From contig NZ_CP011311.1 of assembly GCF_000980815.1 (NCBI RefSeq), forward strand, positions 1,689,815 to 1,753,814: a stretch of DNA of 64,000 bases, given 5' to 3'. The position numbers were made by a program, and so were the translations under genes. Shown here one piece after another: positions 20,106 to 28,061 of the stretch. Every line of letters begins with the position of its first letter. The stretch's first letter is position 1. The notes beneath the pieces are model-generated. The model had not been told where the DNA came from and made no database searches. It was given only the letters and a program-made list of their open reading frames with translations. This DNA is from Corynebacterium camporealensis (lineage in GTDB: Bacteria > Actinomycetota > Actinomycetes > Mycobacteriales > Mycobacteriaceae).

Positions 20106-20798
20106 ATGAGTACCCACCACACCTCACACAGAAGGGACGAGAATGTCCCAGCACAAAGCAATGAAACCACCACTCGCCCCACCAGACCACTACAGTTCCG
20201 GGCACATTTCAACCGAAGCGAACTGCGTCGACTTGCCAGCTTCATTGGCCGCCACCGCGACAACTACCGCGTCCTCGGGCAAGACGGCGACAACCTGGGA
20301 GTGAACGAGTCCTCCCCTGCCGGCATTTTGTTCGCGCTGTTCCGCGGGCTGGACGAGCGAGGTTTCGTCACCGTCGAGGCAGACATCGACCCGGTAAAAC
20401 CCCACCGTGAGGACCTGAAACTGCTTTCCGAAGACTTCGCCGAGTTCCAAGACCTACTTCGACTAGAGGACGCGCCCAGCGAGTTTGCCAGCCGAGAGGT
20501 AGAAGAGCCGGACGAGTATGTGTTCCCCGACGCTGTGTACTACGGCTCCAGTCGCTATGCCAGGCAGACCGAAAACCTTGGCATGGTCGGTGAGTCAGGT
20601 GTGCTGGAAAGCCAGGCTCAGAAGGCCGACAAAGCCAGTCCCCTCCCGACCTGGCTCTACCGCTACGAGGTTCGAGACGTCACCGGCGCGTTGGTTGGCC
20701 TTTACCGATACAGGGTTGACGCCGACCGCGACGTTCGGCGTCTCGTGGCGCGTGGCGAGGTCGGGGCGGTGTATGTCGTAAACTGGGAGAGGTGTTAA
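20106..20798 (+). CDS. Hypothetical protein
   Basis: I do not recognise this 230-residue protein. It is soluble and acidic in its centre (DLLRLEDAPSEFASREVEEPDEYVFPD) with no membrane segment or signal peptide. The N-terminal 30 residues are Thr/Arg-rich and probably disordered. The C-terminal 60 residues (WLYRYEVRDVTGALVGLYRYRV) look like a small beta-rich domain. It lies after the XRE genes and before the Abi gene with its RNA. A TAGACT box about 30 bases upstream could be its -10. The start ATG at 20106 has no clear ribosome-binding site. Confidence 0.6.
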   Translation: MSTHHTSHRRDENVPAQSNETTTRPTRPLQFRAHFNRSELRRLASFIGRHRDNYRVLGQDGDNLGVNESSPAGILFALFRGLDERGFVTVEADIDPVKPHREDLKLLSEDFAEFQDLLRLEDAPSEFASREVEEPDEYVFPDAVYYGSSRYARQTENLGMVGESGVLESQAQKADKASPLPTWLYRYEVRDVTGALVGLYRYRVDADRDVRRLVARGEVGAVYVVNWERC

Positions 20799-20911
20799 GA
20801 GAAGGGCTGGGCTGGGCTGGGGCAATCTTAGTCGACTTCTCGGGGGTAACTTTCTAGCACCCACTTATCTTCAATGACCAATCTTCACCAGCAAGCGTGA
20901 TAGCATTTAGG

Positions 20912-20977
20912 TAATCGTTCAGCCCGCCTTGGACCGCCTTCTCCGGGAGGAATCCAAGAGTGGGCTGGATCTTTTTT
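20912..20977 (+). ncRNA. Candidate small RNA with terminator hairpin just upstream of the Abi gene
   Basis: CAGCCC (20920-20925) and GGGCTG (20962-20967) close a hairpin that also has TTGGA (20929-20933) paired with TCCAA (20953-20957) and a small inner CTCC/GGAG helix. TTTTTT follows at 20972-20977. A TAGCAT box at 20901-20906 could start a transcript at about 20912. The T run ends 19 bases before the Abi start codon. It could simply be the terminator of the preceding gene, 114 bases back. I favour an RNA because Abi genes of this type (AbiF) are reported, as I recall, with an upstream regulatory RNA. Confidence 0.5.
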
Positions 20978-20996
20978 ATCCCTGGAGTTTCACGTT

Positions 20997-21956
20997 TTGG
21001 TCAATCCACTCAAACCAGCCACAACAATTGAAGATCACATAGTACGACTGGTTGGACGTGGCATGGAAGTAGATTCACTCGAAGCTACACAGTGGCTAAG
21101 TAACGTCAGCTACTATCGTCTTTCTGCATATTGGTACCCGGCTCGGATAGTAGCTCCTGGAGCATCGGACCCCTCAGACAATTTCGTGAGCGGAACTTCA
21201 TTTTCGCAAGTAGTTCAGCTATATGAAGCTGATCGCAAACTTCGCACTCTCATCCATGATGGTATTGAGCGAATTGAGATTGCAATGCGCACTCAGACTA
21301 CCGAGTTGCTTTGCCTTCAAAACCCAGCAGACCCAGCGGGTTACCTAAACTCGGATTTATTCCGAGAGAAATTTGACCATGTCAACTGGATTTCAACAAT
21401 CTACGGGAGACTTGCCAGAGCCAAGAAAAGCGACTCAATTAAGCACTATTTAAAGACATACAGTGGACGATTCCCCCTTTGGGTGGTTGCGGAATTTATG
21501 GATTTTTCCGACATGTCCCACCTTTATTCAGGACTTAGCAACGCCGATCAAAGGAAGATTACCGAAAACCTTGATTTGAAGATCGAAATTTCAAATCTCA
21601 CCGAGGCACAAAAGCAAAAGCTCAGGAAGGGTCACCCGCTTGCTAGCTGGTTGGAACAGTTAACCATTGTCCGAAATACATGCGCTCACCACAGCCGCCT
21701 CTGGAACAAATCCTTTGCCCCCGCGTCTACGTCAGCCCTTCGCACGAACGGAAATCTCGATCTCCTTCCAGAGGGGCAAAGCGAACGCATTTTCGGAACA
21801 CTTGTTTTGATGTCCCATCTTCTTCGAGCAGTATCTCCCGGAACAACTTGGCCGGATAAGGTATTAAGAATCATTGTAGAAGATTTCCTTCCAAACCCTA
21901 TTGTCCAACCGCTAAGTCTTGGAATCCCAGCCAATTGGAACAAAACAAGGATTTAG
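20997..21956 (+). CDS. Abi_2-family (AbiD/AbiF-like) abortive infection protein
   Basis: The 319-residue protein matches the Abi_2 family of phage-defence proteins: an N-terminal LVGRGMEVDS and SYYRLSAYWYP region, a middle YEADRKLRTLIHDGIERIEIAMRT helix pair, and RNTCAHHSRLWN at about residues 226-237. RNTCAH is the R-x4-H motif of HEPN ribonucleases, so RNA cleavage during phage attack is the likely role. The start is a TTG at 20997 with GGAG at 20984-20987. The gene is AT-richer than its surroundings, a sign of transfer. Just upstream is a terminating hairpin that may be its controlling RNA. Confidence 0.8.
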   Translation: MVNPLKPATTIEDHIVRLVGRGMEVDSLEATQWLSNVSYYRLSAYWYPARIVAPGASDPSDNFVSGTSFSQVVQLYEADRKLRTLIHDGIERIEIAMRTQTTELLCLQNPADPAGYLNSDLFREKFDHVNWISTIYGRLARAKKSDSIKHYLKTYSGRFPLWVVAEFMDFSDMSHLYSGLSNADQRKITENLDLKIEISNLTEAQKQKLRKGHPLASWLEQLTIVRNTCAHHSRLWNKSFAPASTSALRTNGNLDLLPEGQSERIFGTLVLMSHLLRAVSPGTTWPDKVLRIIVEDFLPNPIVQPLSLGIPANWNKTRI

Positions 21957-21996
21957 CAAATCTGCGTCACATAATCACTCGGAGCTGTTCGTGTGC

Positions 21997-22098
21997 GCCA
22001 CAACTCGCCCCGAATCCATGCCAAACTCCATTCCCAGTCTTCAACTTCAACGCCCCTGTGAACGCAGGAATTATCGGCTCCGACAACACTAAAATGTC
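21997..22098 (+). pseudogene. Fragment related to the 186-residue gene at 25385
   Basis: About 100 bases match 25631-25732, the linker-coding part of the intact gene (the NFNAPVNAGIIGS segment), with a frame disturbance before it and no start or stop of its own. It is the only part of that gene left here, between the Abi gene and the next hypothetical gene. Confidence 0.75.
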
Positions 22099-22213
22099 CC
22101 GGTAGCTCAGCTCAAAGATCGTTAGGGAGACAGTGGATTGCGACGAAAAGTCCCTCGCATTCGCTATCACCTCTGGGGGCTGAGAAAACCAGTCGGACTG
22201 CAATACTGGGAGC

Positions 22214-23074
22214 ATGACGACAACTTACGAGAGCAGCAATCTTGACCCTGCTATTGCACAGTTCAAGAAAGAAATGTTTCTACTTTGCACAGGCATTGCA
22301 AACGTCGCCAACGCAATTGGATGCGCCTACCCTGCATGGGGACCCGAAATTACTAAGCCCGTCAACGCCCGATTCAGCTTTGCAGAGTCGAACGCTGCGA
22401 GACTCCCAGATGAATTAGCTCGGGCGGTTATGCAGGTCACCGGCGCCCATGTTCACACCCTTGGCAGGTTCATGCAGGACGAGTTCACCACTCCTGCAAC
22501 GGTTGCACCTATCGCTCGAAGTGCTGTCGAACACACGGCGCTGCTGATCTTCCTCACCCGCGACGAGTCACCCGAATTTCGGACAGTTCGTGCGGCCCGT
22601 GCCATTCGCGTGGGGATGAACAGAGACAATGTCCACAACCTCAAAGAGTTGGAGGGAATGTACGACAACCTCAACAAGCTAGTTACTCGCTACACGAAAA
22701 AAAATGTCATCCCCGAACTCAAACACGAGGACTTCGACTACACAACTATGGTTCAACTAACGCTGGGAGAACTAGTTGGCGACAGTTTCTACAGCGACTT
22801 GTGCAGCTATACGCACCACAACACATGGAAAGCCTTCTACCAATTCGTAGCCGCGAACGAAAACCCAAGAGCTCTGGAGGTGGACTCCCTCTTCTTCACG
22901 CAAAAGGCAGCACTTGCACTAGCCGGCGCCGCATTCTCACTTCTCCGTTACCGCGAGCGAACCCAAACCGCCGAACTTCGAGAGCTCCTCAACGACAAGA
23001 CTCAGCGAATGCTCCAGCTTGGAACTGCGATCGAGCACTACCTAGAATCCGTGGACTCCAGCAGAAACCCATAG
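22214..23074 (+). CDS. Hypothetical protein, possibly HEPN-like
   Basis: I do not recognise a named family for this 286-residue, mostly helical soluble protein. RSAVEHTALLIFL at about residue 102 contains R-x4-H, and the later SYTHHNTWKAF region adds two histidines; such patterns occur in HEPN and DUF5677-like proteins, but the match is weak. AATACT ends six bases before the ATG, which suggests a leaderless message; the nearby GGGAG is too close to act as a ribosome-binding site. It lies in the defence-type block between an Abi gene and a type III restriction system. Its function is unknown. Confidence 0.6.
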   Translation: MTTTYESSNLDPAIAQFKKEMFLLCTGIANVANAIGCAYPAWGPEITKPVNARFSFAESNAARLPDELARAVMQVTGAHVHTLGRFMQDEFTTPATVAPIARSAVEHTALLIFLTRDESPEFRTVRAARAIRVGMNRDNVHNLKELEGMYDNLNKLVTRYTKKNVIPELKHEDFDYTTMVQLTLGELVGDSFYSDLCSYTHHNTWKAFYQFVAANENPRALEVDSLFFTQKAALALAGAAFSLLRYRERTQTAELRELLNDKTQRMLQLGTAIEHYLESVDSSRNP

Positions 23075-23075
23075 A

Positions 23076-23172
23076 CACTGCGAAGCCTTTCGTCGTATCG
23101 ACTTTGCTACAGCGTGGTAGTTAGTTTTCTACAGGTACTTAATTGCTGGCAGGGAGGCTTCCTGAATCCCCC
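23076..23172 (+). repeat. Diverged direct repeat, copy A
   Basis: From CACTGCGAA to GAATCCCC this stretch aligns with 25103-25197 at roughly three bases in four, including GTGGTAG, GTTTTCTA, GGGAGG and GAATCCCC. It begins two bases after the stop of the preceding gene. The gene-free stretch 23075-23575 holds this repeat, a decayed wall-anchor sequence and a terminator; I see nothing else in it. Confidence 0.6.
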
Positions 23173-23300
23173 AAGGAATTAGTGGTAAGGGGTCGGTTTC
23201 CGACCTTTGGGAAAGCCGTTGGAAGCAGTGTCGGGTGGAACCAAAACGGTTTTGCGGTGGAACCGGGGATGGAACCGAGCGGAGTTCTCCTAGGTCAAGA

Positions 23301-23420
23301 TGTTTTCCAAAAGTCCCGGGAACTAACACCAACTCCGTTTCCGCACTAGCCCTAGTGCTCCTGACTCTCGCCGGACTCTCCCTGGCTCTGAGGCGTAAGG
23401 CTAAAAACCCCAGTCCCTAG
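23301..23420 (+). pseudogene. Remnant of a cell-wall anchored (LPXTG-type) protein C-terminus
   Basis: The frame ends with a decayed sorting signal: FPKVPGTNTNS where an LPxTG box would be, then a hydrophobic segment ALALVLLTLAGLSLAL and a RRKAK charged tail. There is no proper start or body upstream, so only the anchor is left. Confidence 0.55.
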
Positions 23421-23434
23421 CCAGACAGCGAAAC

Positions 23435-23467
23435 AGCACCCTCTCCCCTGCCGAGAGGGTGCTTTCG
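23435..23467. terminator. Terminator hairpin
   Basis: AGCACCCTCTC and GAGAGGGTGCT form an 11-base-pair perfect stem with a seven-base loop and TTTCG after it. It follows the wall-anchor remnant and faces the minus-strand gene that ends at 23576. Confidence 0.75.
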
Positions 23468-23575
23468 TCACTGGACGGCCCAAACTTACATTGGCTTTAC
23501 TCCCGCGCAACCAGAGACAATCGCAGGTGGAGCCATAACCCGAGGCCACGAACCCTTAGGACTCGGCGGTTACCG

Positions 23576-24973
23576 TCACTCGTCCCACCACTGAAAGTCG
23601 TCTGCCAGCCGTCCCGCCACCGCTTCGATCTCGGCTCGGTGGTCGTAGCGGTCGAACTTTGCGGGAGCTGGAATCTCCACATCCGACAGGGGCTTCGCTC
23701 GCCCCGCGACCCGAGCACTCCACGCTAGGTAGTCAGGGTCCACACCACCCTCCCGCGCCGCTGCCAAGAACTGCTGCACTGAGACATACTCATGCCACCT
23801 AGACGCCTGCTCGGTCAGGGTTTTCCACTCATGGTCTTCCTGAACGCGCTGCGCTACGAGCTTCGCTGCGGTGTCGAGACGGCGCTGCCAAGCGGAGTCT
23901 TGAATCTCCTTCATTTCCGCCCGTACACTGTCGGCCAATTCGATCTCGACTAGCGCGTCAAGGAGGTCAGAAAGTTCTGTGTCCAGCCGTTCGGGCTTGC
24001 GCTTGGTGTCTCTGACGGAACGAAACCCAACCTCAATGCTCAGCCGCCCGTTTTTGACTTGGGTGTAGAACTTCCGTGTAGGCATGTCAGAGCTTCCAGT
24101 CCACCTCCTGTGCTCTTCAATTTCCTGTTTCGTAGGCTCGCGCTGGAAGGAGTCGTGGGCTTCCACCACCTTGACTTCATAGCTTCGGTGTTTCGTCTTC
24201 ACTTTCACATAGCTGGGAACGTTGTGGGCATAGCTGTAGTACCGTTCATCTCTCTCGTACTCCACTGTCCAGCCAAGACGTTCGACTTCTTTGAACAGGG
24301 CGTGCAGTAAACGGCGGGCACGGGGTTGCGTCTGGGGAGAGACCTTGAAGTGCTTACCCTCGGAGAACTTGCCGACCATGGGGTGAAACTTGTTGACTCG
24401 TTTCTCCCCTGTTGCAATGTCGAGATTGCAGGGGTCAAAGATGACCTTCTTCACAAGACCAACCCAGACGTGCGACGCCGGTTCACGCAGGTAATGCCGC
24501 GGGGCAAACTCGTAATGCAAAACCATGTCTTCGCCAATAAGGTCCTCGCGGTCCGCTAGGGCTTTGAGCCTTGGCTCCCAGATGGTCTTGAAACCTTCTT
24601 CGGAGCACAGGGCGCGGTACGCCACACCTTTCGGGTTGCGCAGGCGCTTGTACAGCTCCTCGACCACTTCATCACTGGGCTTTGGAGGTGGCGGAGGAAC
24701 GGGTGCCGGGCGTTCGATTGGCCGGGGTGGAAAGACTGCAGTGCGCTTGCGTTGTTTCACCAACGGTTCGGTGCCGGCGAGGACTCGTTTACCACGCGCA
24801 GTCACCGTGGCTTTCCAGGTCTGTCCATGGCCCTTGATTTTCACGAGACCGTGGCCCTCTAGGGTACGAGCGGAAATCTTATAGTTACCTTGTGGAACCG
24901 AGTCCGCCGGGCAACCGTCGTTGATCCAGAGCAGGACTTCCTTTTGACGCTCGTTGAGAGTCTTCGCAGCCAT
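23576..24973 (-). CDS. Hypothetical protein with N-terminal winged-helix-like region
   Basis: I do not recognise this 465-residue protein. Residues 1-65 (ERQKEVLLWINDG, ISARTLEGHGLVKIKG, ATVTARGKRVL) look like a winged helix. A proline-rich linker (about 85-98, with a run of prolines) leads to a large Arg/Glu-rich domain with no motif I can name. The start I favour is the ATG at 24973: GATAAT ends six bases before it, as in a leaderless gene; the frame stays open to 25069. It is flanked by two copies of a diverged direct repeat and faces opposite to its neighbours, so it may be a separate cargo gene. Confidence 0.6.
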   Translation of the reverse strand: MAAKTLNERQKEVLLWINDGCPADSVPQGNYKISARTLEGHGLVKIKGHGQTWKATVTARGKRVLAGTEPLVKQRKRTAVFPPRPIERPAPVPPPPPKPSDEVVEELYKRLRNPKGVAYRALCSEEGFKTIWEPRLKALADREDLIGEDMVLHYEFAPRHYLREPASHVWVGLVKKVIFDPCNLDIATGEKRVNKFHPMVGKFSEGKHFKVSPQTQPRARRLLHALFKEVERLGWTVEYERDERYYSYAHNVPSYVKVKTKHRSYEVKVVEAHDSFQREPTKQEIEEHRRWTGSSDMPTRKFYTQVKNGRLSIEVGFRSVRDTKRKPERLDTELSDLLDALVEIELADSVRAEMKEIQDSAWQRRLDTAAKLVAQRVQEDHEWKTLTEQASRWHEYVSVQQFLAAAREGGVDPDYLAWSARVAGRAKPLSDVEIPAPAKFDRYDHRAEIEAVAGRLADDFQWWDE

Positions 24974-25102
24974 AGGTTCATTATCGAATAGGTAAGCCCG
25001 GTGGCGCAGCCCGGAAGTCCTTAGGGGTGCGGTGGGTTGCCCCAGCTTGGGAATGCGACCCGGTGGCACCTAGAGTTCGTGGGCTACAGCGAAACATCTA
25101 GT

Positions 25103-25197
25103 CACTGCGAACTGGTCGTGGTATTGAGTTTGATACGACGTGGTAGCTGGTTTTCTATAGCCGGGTAGGTGCTGGGAGGGAGGTTTCCGAATCCCCT
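25103..25197 (+). repeat. Diverged direct repeat, copy B
   Basis: This is the partner of 23076-23172, in the same orientation 2027 bases downstream. The two copies flank the 465-residue gene. The gene-free stretch 24974-25384 contains this repeat and the leader of the next gene, and nothing else I can identify. Confidence 0.6.
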
Positions 25198-25384
25198 ATC
25201 CTCCGGATAAGCACCACAAATTTACTTCTGCCACTGATTGGGACGCAGCGACTAACGCGACCACAGTAAACAGCCACCAAATGCAGATATCGAACATGCG
25301 TACGACAGCTCCAGGGGAGCTGTCCAGGCAACGGAATAAGGTAGCAATAACACCAATCCCCCATAAACAAAGGAGATGCCCTCA

Positions 25385-25945
25385 ATGTCCCAGTCCGATA
25401 AATACACCATCGCCGACGACCTGATCCGCGAAGTTGGACAGCACCCACTACGCGACCTCAACGCCACCGCCCTAGGCGAGCGCCACGGCGTTGCTGCCGA
25501 AAGCATTGTCAAAGTCGGTCATTGGTGTATCGACAACGGCTACATGACCAAGCAATCCCATTCCGACATGAACCACGTCATGAGGTGCGGCATGTTGACC
25601 GCCGACGGTGAAGAAGTCGCCGCGGGTCTTGCCACCACTCGCCCCGAACCAACGCCAACTCCGGCCCCAGTCTTCAACTTCAATGCCCCTGTAAACGCGG
25701 GAATTATCGGCTCCGGCAACACACAGAATGTCACCCTCACAGTGTCCGAAGCACAGGTCCTTGCCCTTGCCGAAGCGCTCCGTCACGACGGCCACGTCGC
25801 GGAAGCCGACACGGTGCTCGCAGCAACTGAAAACGGAAAACAGCCTGGGCGACTGCTGGGAGCGTTCACAGCCATTGGTCCGGCGCTCGATAGCTACGGG
25901 AAGTTCGCCACCGCGATGCTTGGCATCCTCACCAGCACGCAGTAG
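25385..25945 (+). CDS. Hypothetical protein with winged-helix-like N-terminus, upstream of a type III restriction system
   Basis: The 186-residue protein has an N-terminal part (about 1-85) that reads like a small helical DNA-binding or adaptor domain (IREVGQHPLRDLNATALGER), a Pro/Thr linker near 90, a VFNFNAPVNAGIIGSGNTQN stretch typical of the short repeats found before effector domains, and a helical C-terminus. AAAGGAG at 25369-25375 supports the ATG at 25385 rather than the one at 25376. The mod gene starts 112 bases later in the same direction. A fragment of the same gene survives at 21997. The function is unknown; a regulator or accessory protein is possible. Confidence 0.6.
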   Translation: MSQSDKYTIADDLIREVGQHPLRDLNATALGERHGVAAESIVKVGHWCIDNGYMTKQSHSDMNHVMRCGMLTADGEEVAAGLATTRPEPTPTPAPVFNFNAPVNAGIIGSGNTQNVTLTVSEAQVLALAEALRHDGHVAEADTVLAATENGKQPGRLLGAFTAIGPALDSYGKFATAMLGILTSTQ

Positions 25946-26057
25946 CCCCTCCGACTGCGACCCTATGCCACTAAAAGCAATGGGGTCTATCCGCCTAATT
26001 GCTACCATTGAAAAAGACTTTTCAGCAAACATCCAGTCACGAATATCAGAAGGAACC

Positions 26058-28058
26058 ATGCCCCCCACAAAACTTGAGCTGACCTGGTTCAATAAAGACA
26101 AGGCACTCATTCCCACAGAAGCCGGAAAATATGGGTACACCTGGGTCGACCCCCGCGACCCGCGGTACTGCGAAACGCACACCTTGACGGTTCTCGAAAC
26201 AGTGACGGGTCGGCGAAACGAGAAGTGGGACGGGGTGCAATACGGGGAACGTGCCGATTTGGAGCCACAGAGCGACAACTTGCTCATTCAGGGAGAATCC
26301 GGCGATGTACTGGAGGCACTGACGCGCGTGCCGGAGCTTCGGGACAAGTATGTCGGCAAGGTTAAATGCGTGTACATTGACCCGCCATTTAATACTGGCG
26401 AGACTTTTGATAGGTACGAGGACAACCTCGAACATTCCGTTTGGTTGTCAATGATGCGCGACCGACTGGTACATTTCCGATCACTTTTGCGGGAAGACGG
26501 AACCTTATGGGTACATCTCGACGATGCAGAAAACCACCGGATGCGAGTGCTACTCGATGAAGTTTTCGGGTCTCAAAACTTTATCGGAAACGTCATTTGG
26601 GAAAAGGCCGATAGTCCGCGATCTGGCGGGAAAATGTCGTCGGATCACGACCATATCCTCGTGTACGGGCGGTCCGAAATCGCGAAACTAAATTTGAGTA
26701 AGCGCACAGAAGAAGATAATCGTCGGTTCTCGAACCCCGACAATGACCCCAATGGGGCCTGGTGGGATGACAACTTTTCTGCTCCGCACTCGATTAACAG
26801 CAGTGGCAAGCAAGTTCAGGCAGTTTTTGCCATTCAACATCCTTTGACCGGGAATATGCTATACCCAGCAGCTGGAAGACAGTGGTGGTGCCGAGCTGAC
26901 CGACTCCTTGAATCTTTGCAGCAATTCGCACCGTACAAAAAAGTTTCACCAAATATCGAAGAACGCATGAAAAGAATGCGACTTCCCGAGACTGCCGTGA
27001 ACCCTGAAATTCCAGACTTGGTCCTGGATTGCTCTCTCGAAGATGCACAAGCAACTGCCCGAAAGCGGATGAATCAGTTTCCTCTGCCAGAATCGTTTCT
27101 TCGGGGTGACAAAGGATTTGGGCGGAAGTCTTATATCCCTAGTGACGGTCTAACCCCGCGTACTCTTTGGAAAAATACCGAAGTAGGTCACAATCGTGAA
27201 GCTAAGTCCGAAATCAAACTACTTTTCCCGGATTCGGCAAAATTCGATACTCCAAAGCCAGAGCGACTATTACGCAAAATCATCGAATTATCGACTGATC
27301 CAGGGGACCTTGTGGCTGACTTCTTTGCAGGATCGGGAACAACTGCGGCAGTTGCCCAAAAACTTGGCCGACGCTGGGTTACATGCGAACTCAGTGAAGG
27401 CAACTTCCAAGAATACGTCCTGACCCGATTGAAAAAGGTGGTTTTGGGTGAAGACTTAGGCGGGATTTCCAGCTCTCACAGTCGCGAAAGGCAAGTAAAC
27501 GGAGACAACCATGTACCAGCCGAGTTCACGATCTCAGAAATGGAAACAGCGGCTAAATTGATTCGCTCACTTCCTTCTAACCGCCTTGGTTTAACTGAAG
27601 CTCAGCTTGCTGCCGTCAAAGAAGTCGAAAAGCTGATTTCAACCCGCCCATTAAAGGAAGTTCACTGGCTGGGCGGTGGCGGGTTCACCGTCGCAATGCT
27701 CGGACCGACGTGCTACGACTACTCACCTGACACTGGGTATACAGTCCTGACCTCCGAAGCGACAGGCGAAACGCTGATCGCTTCGGTGGCGGCAAACCTG
27801 GGTTTCCATCTGTCGGCAAGTGACCCACACTTCGACGGCCGCCGTAACAACGAGCATCTAGCCGTAGTGGAGGGTGTACTCACCGAGGCCAAGGTGGGTG
27901 ACCTTATGGCGCACCTGCCGGAGGGCCATTCGATTTTGTTTGCTGCAACCAACCTGGACGAGGGGGTGCGCGATGTGGTCCGTTCCTACAAGAATGGCTC
28001 CCGTGTAGTCCACGTCCCACTTGACTTGTTCCCATTTGGCGAAGAAGAGGAGAACTAG
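26058..28058 (+). CDS. mod: Type III restriction-modification system, adenine methyltransferase subunit (Mod)
   Basis: Mod recognises the target site and methylates adenine; with Res it forms the restriction complex. The 666 residues show the catalytic motif YIDPPFNTGE (about 109-118) before the SAM-binding motif FFAGSGTT (near 424), the beta-class order. The part between them is the expected target-recognition domain. The ATG at 26058 follows AGAAGGA; the open frame extends 110 codons further upstream over the previous gene and should be ignored. res follows after three bases, so the two are one operon. Confidence 0.9.
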   Translation: MPPTKLELTWFNKDKALIPTEAGKYGYTWVDPRDPRYCETHTLTVLETVTGRRNEKWDGVQYGERADLEPQSDNLLIQGESGDVLEALTRVPELRDKYVGKVKCVYIDPPFNTGETFDRYEDNLEHSVWLSMMRDRLVHFRSLLREDGTLWVHLDDAENHRMRVLLDEVFGSQNFIGNVIWEKADSPRSGGKMSSDHDHILVYGRSEIAKLNLSKRTEEDNRRFSNPDNDPNGAWWDDNFSAPHSINSSGKQVQAVFAIQHPLTGNMLYPAAGRQWWCRADRLLESLQQFAPYKKVSPNIEERMKRMRLPETAVNPEIPDLVLDCSLEDAQATARKRMNQFPLPESFLRGDKGFGRKSYIPSDGLTPRTLWKNTEVGHNREAKSEIKLLFPDSAKFDTPKPERLLRKIIELSTDPGDLVADFFAGSGTTAAVAQKLGRRWVTCELSEGNFQEYVLTRLKKVVLGEDLGGISSSHSRERQVNGDNHVPAEFTISEMETAAKLIRSLPSNRLGLTEAQLAAVKEVEKLISTRPLKEVHWLGGGGFTVAMLGPTCYDYSPDTGYTVLTSEATGETLIASVAANLGFHLSASDPHFDGRRNNEHLAVVEGVLTEAKVGDLMAHLPEGHSILFAATNLDEGVRDVVRSYKNGSRVVHVPLDLFPFGEEEEN

Positions 28059-28061
28059 ACC

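Noticed and set aside
20803..20822. GGGCT tandem repeat as a functional element
   Set aside because: Only about three copies lie just after a stop codon; this is too short to interpret.
23160..23175. tRNA 3' end as an integration site in the direct repeats
   Set aside because: GAATCCCC resembles a T-arm end, but the loop and stem do not fold as a T-arm and no acceptor end follows in either copy.
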